A stretch of DNA of 64,000 nucleotides from Lachnospiraceae bacterium AC2012. GTDB taxonomy: Bacteria > Bacillota > Clostridia > Lachnospirales > Lachnospiraceae. Of this stretch, positions 63,240-64,000 are shown in pieces; the first letter of the stretch is position 1, and each line of letters begins with the position of its first letter. The notes beneath the pieces were generated by a model that was given only the letters and a program-made list of their open reading frames with translations, searched no databases and was not told the DNA's origin. The translations under genes were made by a program, and so were the position numbers. The stretch lies in contig JNIN01000001.1 of NCBI GenBank assembly GCA_000702525.1, forward strand, positions 930,001 to 994,000, given 5' to 3'.

Positions 63240-64000
63240 TTATTCTATATCCAAATCTACTGTTACTTCATAATAATCACAGGCATGTGCTGTCCAGTTT
63301 GAAACATTCGCCTTGGAAATCATATTCATCTCTAAGAAGGAACAGAACAGGTAAGCATTATCATCGAGAATTGCCTGCTGTAAAGCAATCGCATATTCTG
63401 CACGCTTTTCTGTATCGAATTCTGTAGAAAGTTCCTGAATCATATTCGTAACTTCTGGATTTTCATAAGCGCCAAAATTGTAATCCATCTCTGGCAAACA
63501 GCTTGTTGTAAAGAAATACTGTGGATCACCAGATGGTGCTGTTACAAGCGCAGATGCATAGATATCAAAGGATGACATATCAGCAAGGAAGTCTCTTCTA
63601 TTTGCAGTACAATTGATATCTACTGCGATACCGATTTCTTTTAATGTTGCCTGCGCAGACTCTGCTAATAATGGTAATTCCTGACGGCTAGGGTAAGTTA
63701 ACCAACGAATCACTAAATCCTTGCCATCCTTCTCACGGATTCCATCACCATCGTTATCAACCCATCCTGCTTCTTCCAAAATCTGCTTTGCAGCTTCTGG
63801 ATCATAGGACGCTGCTGTAACATTTTCTCCACCAAACTTTGAAAAACCATCTGGAAATGCTCCGTTTGCAGGTACCCCATGTCCATCTAATAAAGTATCC
63901 ACAAATCCCTCTTTATCAACACCCATTGCAATCGCTTTACGAACCGCATCATCCTGCATCACTTCGCTTGTCATATTCATACTGCAGAAAAATGCTCTGG
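63240..64000 (-). CDS. ABC transporter substrate-binding protein, family 5 (5' end outside window)
   Basis: The C-terminal ~253 residues of an extracellular solute-binding protein for peptides or nickel (DppA/OppA/NikA family). Seen: AVRKAIAMGVDKEGFVDTLL, the EF-hand-like DNDGDGIREKDGKDLVIRWL, ASYDPEAAKQILEEAGW and AEYAIALQQAILDDNAYLF. The reading frame continues unbroken to the window edge, so the signal peptide and N-lobe lie outside. Precedes two methyltransferase genes by 28 bases. Substrate cannot be told. Confidence 0.88.
   Translation of the reverse strand, partial: RAFFCSMNMTSEVMQDDAVRKAIAMGVDKEGFVDTLLDGHGVPANGAFPDGFSKFGGENVTAASYDPEAAKQILEEAGWVDNDGDGIREKDGKDLVIRWLTYPSRQELPLLAESAQATLKEIGIAVDINCTANRRDFLADMSSFDIYASALVTAPSGDPQYFFTTSCLPEMDYNFGAYENPEVTNMIQELSTEFDTEKRAEYAIALQQAILDDNAYLFCSFLEMNMISKANVSNWTAHACDYYEVTVDLDIE

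Overview
The window looks like a chromosomal segment of a low-to-moderate-GC, anaerobic, motile member of the Clostridia, most likely Lachnospiraceae. The basis is the style of the genes: an atpBEFHAGDC operon with AGGAGG-type ribosome sites, sigma-A promoters of the TTGACA/TATAAT type, hybrid cluster protein with a Crp/Fnr regulator, a DUF438 protein, and small conserved proteins typical of that family. Almost everything is on the minus strand. Plus-strand exceptions are a cytoplasmic amylase, a lytic transglycosylase, tRNA-Thr, a predicted small RNA and the Crp/Fnr gene.

Layout. 1-1.1 kb: MscS channel (cut by the window edge) and a ~230 bp foldback element. 1.1-8.2 kb: biosynthetic operon leuB-ilvD-ilvB-serC-serA with one promoter and a structured leader. 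8.2-15.5 kb: HAD phosphatase and the complete F1Fo ATP synthase operon. 15.8-24.7 kb: housekeeping genes (MecA adaptor, a diaminopimelate decarboxylase-like enzyme, tRNA-Leu, GH13 enzyme, transglycosylase, tRNA-Thr, EF-P, RpiB, YqeG, NrdR, YchF). 24.9-28.2 kb: accessory patch with a predicted ~71-nt RNA whose 5' hairpin is repeated 1.4 kb away, enclosing a three-gene DUF4417 module, next to an AAA ATPase with a decayed RloB-like partner. 28.6-32.8 kb: thiamine operon thiE-thiD-thiW-thiM-thiC under a TPP riboswitch with a visible terminator/antiterminator. 32.9-39.2 kb: an SdpI-type operon, then a one-way series of small stand-alone genes (acetyltransferases, methyltransferase, epimerase, AAC(3), membrane protein, sirtuin remnant) separated by a recurring ~20 bp quasi-palindrome. 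39.3-43.0 kb: nitrosative-stress regulon (hcp, Crp/Fnr regulator, DUF438) with two matching operators at identical distance from the -10 boxes of hcp and DUF438. 43-55.8 kb: sugar O-acetyltransferase, phosphoesterase, macrodomain protein, exonuclease-BRCT/HNH cluster, TetR-epimerase unit, deformylase-like protein, and a MutT + PLD-helicase-DUF3427 pair. 55.9-60 kb: beta-glucoside locus with intact 6-phospho-beta-glucosidase and RpiR regulator but a broken PTS permease. 60-64 kb: chemoreceptor, two related methyltransferases and the end of a family 5 solute-binding protein.

Three genes (GNAT at 34.3 kb, sirtuin at 38.8 kb, PTS permease at 57.4 kb) carry internal deletions that join recognisable ends, so the accessory part of the window is decaying by short deletions. 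A REP-like sequence with the core GGGGACGGGGTTAG occurs at 20.5 and 51.7 kb; the second copy supplies the last codons of mutT. All functional names come from reading motifs and remembered families; no search was run.
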